Source of the DNA: Deltaproteobacteria bacterium
Lineage (GTDB): Bacteria > Desulfobacterota_D > UBA1144 > Nemesobacterales > N074bin48
NCBI GenBank assembly: GCA_004356685.1
Contig: SMWS01000096.1
Coordinates: forward strand, 1 to 8,294
Direction of reading: 5' to 3'
Length of the DNA: 8,294 nucleotides
Position 1 is the stretch's first letter. Each line of letters opens with the position of its first letter. The position numbers were made by a program, and so were the translations under genes. This document shows, in pieces, positions 7,477 through 8,294 of the stretch. The notes below the pieces were generated by a model that worked only from the letters and a program-made list of their open reading frames with translations, was not told where the DNA came from and ran no database searches.

Positions 7477-7508
7477 GTCATTCTCGAATGTTTTTATCGG
7501 GAATCCAG
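7477..7508 (+). repeat. GTC-hairpin repeat unit 3 (ends CCAG)
   Basis: GTC is followed by stem ATTCTCGA (7480-7487) / TCGGGAAT (7497-7504) with one G-T wobble and a 9-base loop, then CCAG. It resembles the GTCATTCCCGC...GCGGGAATCCAG type of dispersed repeat I recall from many bacterial genomes. Confidence 0.68.
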
Positions 7509-7510
7509 TA

Positions 7511-7572
7511 TGTCATGCTGAATTTATTTCAGCATCTCTCTTTTTAGATCCTGAATAAATTTCAGGATGACA
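7511..7572. repeat. Inverted pair of GTC-hairpin units (4 and 5), 62-base palindrome
   Basis: Unit 4 has stem ATGCTGAA (7515-7522) / TTCAGCAT (7528-7535), followed by CTC. Unit 5, on the opposite strand, has stem ATCCTGAA (7548-7555) / TTCAGGAT (7561-7568), followed by GAC. The outer ends TGTCAT (7511-7516) and ATGACA (7567-7572) match, and the outermost 22-base arms pair at 18 positions. The element can therefore form two small hairpins or one long one. Confidence 0.82.
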
Positions 7573-7580
7573 AAAAGGCT

Positions 7581-7638
7581 GTCATTGCGAAGCGCGCTAC
7601 CTCCAGTATTGATTAATGAATGCGCAACGCGGCGATCT
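7581..7638 (+). repeat. GTC-hairpin repeat unit 6
   Basis: GTC precedes ATTGC (7584-7588), which pairs with GCGAT (7632-7636) through one wobble, then CT. A second helix CGCG (7593-7596) / CGCG (7628-7631) stacks directly beneath, leaving GAAG bulged on the left. The 31-base interior is unlike the other units. T5 follows at 7641-7645. Confidence 0.62.
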
Positions 7639-7661
7639 AGTTTTTAGAATTAACCACAACT

Positions 7662-7699
7662 GTCATCACGAGGCTTGTTTTCTAAGCCGTGGTGATCTC
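7662..7699 (+). repeat. GTC-hairpin repeat unit 7, possible terminator
   Basis: GTC precedes ATCAC (7665-7669) / GTGAT (7692-7696) and GGCTT (7672-7676) / AAGCC (7684-7688), separated by a small internal loop, then CTC. T5 follows at 7702-7706. This is the most stable unit after the 7511-7572 pair and could act as an intrinsic terminator for plus-strand transcripts. Confidence 0.65.
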
Positions 7700-7747
7700 G
7701 CTTTTTATTTACTTGCCCTTAGGAGAGTAAAATTATATGTCGCATTG

Positions 7748-7765
7748 GCAATCTCTTAAGATTGC
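7748..7765. repeat. Short hairpin built from repeat ends
   Basis: GCAATCT (7748-7754) pairs with AGATTGC (7759-7765) around a 4-base loop. The words GGCAATCTC and GATTGC are the end words of the GTC-hairpin repeats, so this looks like a junction between two decayed copies. Confidence 0.5.
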
Positions 7766-7855
7766 AAAGTGACTGGCTGCACGAAGGTCTTCTAAAAAAA
7801 CAAAAAGACTAAATGAATGAGAACAAAATTAATGCCTTTTAATCAGTTAAACTTT

Positions 7856-7874
7856 TAAAGGTATTTAACCTTTA
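7856..7874. repeat. Isolated 7-bp hairpin
   Basis: TAAAGGT (7856-7862) pairs with ACCTTTA (7868-7874) around ATTTA. It has no T-run and does not fit the GTC-repeat pattern. It may be fortuitous in AT-rich DNA. Confidence 0.3.
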
Positions 7875-7893
7875 TTTGGTGAGCTTAAGATAA

Positions 7894-7952
7894 GAGATTG
7901 CCACGTCGTACAAACTAGACTTATAAAATGTGGAAGTACTCCTCGCAATGAC
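7894..7952 (-). repeat. GTC-hairpin repeat unit 8 (minus orientation)
   Basis: Read on the minus strand, GTC (7952-7950) is followed by ATTGC / GCAAT (7949-7945 with 7901-7897), then CTC (7896-7894). The interior is about 43 bases. A half unit with the same end word, ATTGCCACG, follows at 7967-7975 without a partner arm. Confidence 0.62.
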
Positions 7953-8017
7953 AATGGTGGAAAGTGATTGCCACGTTATTTTTTAATGAATCGAACTTTT
8001 CCTTAAAAAACACTGAA

Positions 8018-8070
8018 TTACTATCAATCTCCCCACACTAGCCCCGAAAACTTTGATAGTTTGATAGTAA
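8018..8070. repeat. 10-bp perfect inverted repeat with tandem TTTGATAG
   Basis: TTACTATCAA (8018-8027) is the exact reverse complement of 8061-8070, with 33 bases between. The right side holds TTTGATAG twice in tandem (8052-8059, 8060-8067). A competing pairing, CGAAAA (8045-8050) with TTTTCG (8077-8082), would interleave with this stem. Confidence 0.7.
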
Positions 8071-8086
8071 CCGGGATTTTCGTACT

Positions 8087-8148
8087 GTTAGTCTCATAAT
8101 CTCACTCTCTCAGACCCTATGCCATGCCTTTAAGATTATGAGCCTAAC
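8087..8148. repeat. 16-base inverted repeat with one mismatch
   Basis: Positions 8087-8102 pair with 8133-8148 at 15 of 16 positions, including the perfect 10-bp core CTCATAATCT / AGATTATGAG. The only mismatch is 8092 with 8143. The loop is 30 bases, CT-rich on its left, and contains one GACCC word (8113-8117). Confidence 0.75.
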
Positions 8149-8157
8149 TCTGAGTTT

Positions 8158-8198
8158 GGGTCAAAGGGTCAGCGGTTTTATGCTAGACCCTTTGACCC
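8158..8198. repeat. 13-bp perfect inverted repeat of GGGTC words
   Basis: GGGTCAAAGGGTC (8158-8170) pairs perfectly with 8186-8198. After a bulged A (8185) the stem continues with AGC (8171-8173) / GCT (8182-8184), giving 16 pairs and an 8-base loop. No T-run follows, so it is not a standard terminator. An extra GACCC at 8202-8206 offers an alternative pairing partner. Confidence 0.88.
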
Positions 8199-8294
8199 GA
8201 TGACCCTAAGTGTTGAATATGATCTGTAATAACAAAAAAATTTAGCTTTATTAGCTTTTCTAACATTCCTGAATTATTAACTAAATATACCATA

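Larger units (their letters stand above)
7374..8294. other. Gene-free, repeat-rich region up to the window edge
   Basis: No frame here is long enough or has the start signals to support a protein gene on either strand. The left part (7408-7975) carries short GTC-stem-loop-CT repeats in both orientations. The right part (8018-8206) carries three inverted repeats with 8-base-spaced words. The stretch 7700-7890 between strong units holds only small hairpins (7748-7765 and 7856-7874). No tRNA, rRNA or CRISPR array is recognisable. The last 80 bases are AT-rich and featureless. Confidence 0.75.

Noticed and set aside
7737..7772. 11-codon frame preceded by AGGAGA
   Set aside because: It is very short, runs through decayed repeat words, and the spacing of 10 bases is not convincing. 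No leader-peptide role is suggested, since no gene follows.
7408..7975. CRISPR array
   Set aside because: The units differ in sequence, size and orientation, and spacing is irregular. No identical direct repeats or cas genes are present.
8018..8206. Replication origin or tRNA-like gene
   Set aside because: No DnaA-box-like TTATCCACA is seen, no cloverleaf with a T-arm consensus can be drawn, and no replication gene is near. The palindromes and octamers alone do not justify either call.
8183..8293. Minus-strand frame of 37 codons open to near the right edge
   Set aside because: It ends inside a palindrome loop, no ribosome site can be judged at the edge, and the product looks like nothing recognisable. 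It could still be the tail of a gene crossing the edge.

Overview
The window is ordinary bacterial chromosome from an AT-rich organism. Genes are intact and closely packed up to about position 7373, followed by roughly 920 bases of repeat-rich DNA without a convincing gene. An exported LysM protein of the kind common in Gram-negative, deltaproteobacteria-like lineages, an RNase E/G enzyme, a B12-mutase chaperone (MeaB) and a Ycf46-type AAA+ ATPase together suggest a Gram-negative, B12-using bacterium. The phylum cannot be fixed from these genes alone, so this placement is an inference.

Layout. Positions 75-4676 hold three genes on the minus strand in the transcription order RNase E/G, 2-isopropylmalate synthase (leuA), Ycf46-like ATPase. 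The gaps are 66 and 24 bases, so they probably form an operon. A perfect TATAAT lies just upstream of the RNase gene. A divergent region at 4677-4846 separates this operon from a plus-strand gene (4847-5905) for a secreted LysM protein with two tandem copies of a C-terminal domain. That gene ends at a textbook intrinsic terminator (5928-5970). Converging on it from the other side is meaB on the minus strand (5980-6933). A 215-base AT-rich divergent region then leads to a 74-residue DUF4177-like protein (7149-7373).

From 7374 to the right edge the sequence is non-coding but highly structured. Positions 7408-7975 carry eight short stem-loop units built as GTC, stem, loop, stem, CT. The stems differ in sequence between units but keep their base pairing. 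Two units are inverted relative to the rest and a ninth is only a half unit. Positions 8018-8206 hold three consecutive near-perfect inverted repeats. Their arms contain 8-base-spaced words: TTTGATAG in tandem, and GGGTC/GACCC six times. Nothing here is a tRNA, rRNA or CRISPR array.

The named genes are housekeeping functions: RNA decay and processing, leucine synthesis, cell-envelope work and B12 enzyme maintenance. They show no evident joint pathway, and I see no defence system or mobile-element gene. The parts most worth follow-up are the two structured non-coding clusters at the right end. The RNase-leuA-ATPase linkage and the duplicated domain of the LysM protein come next.
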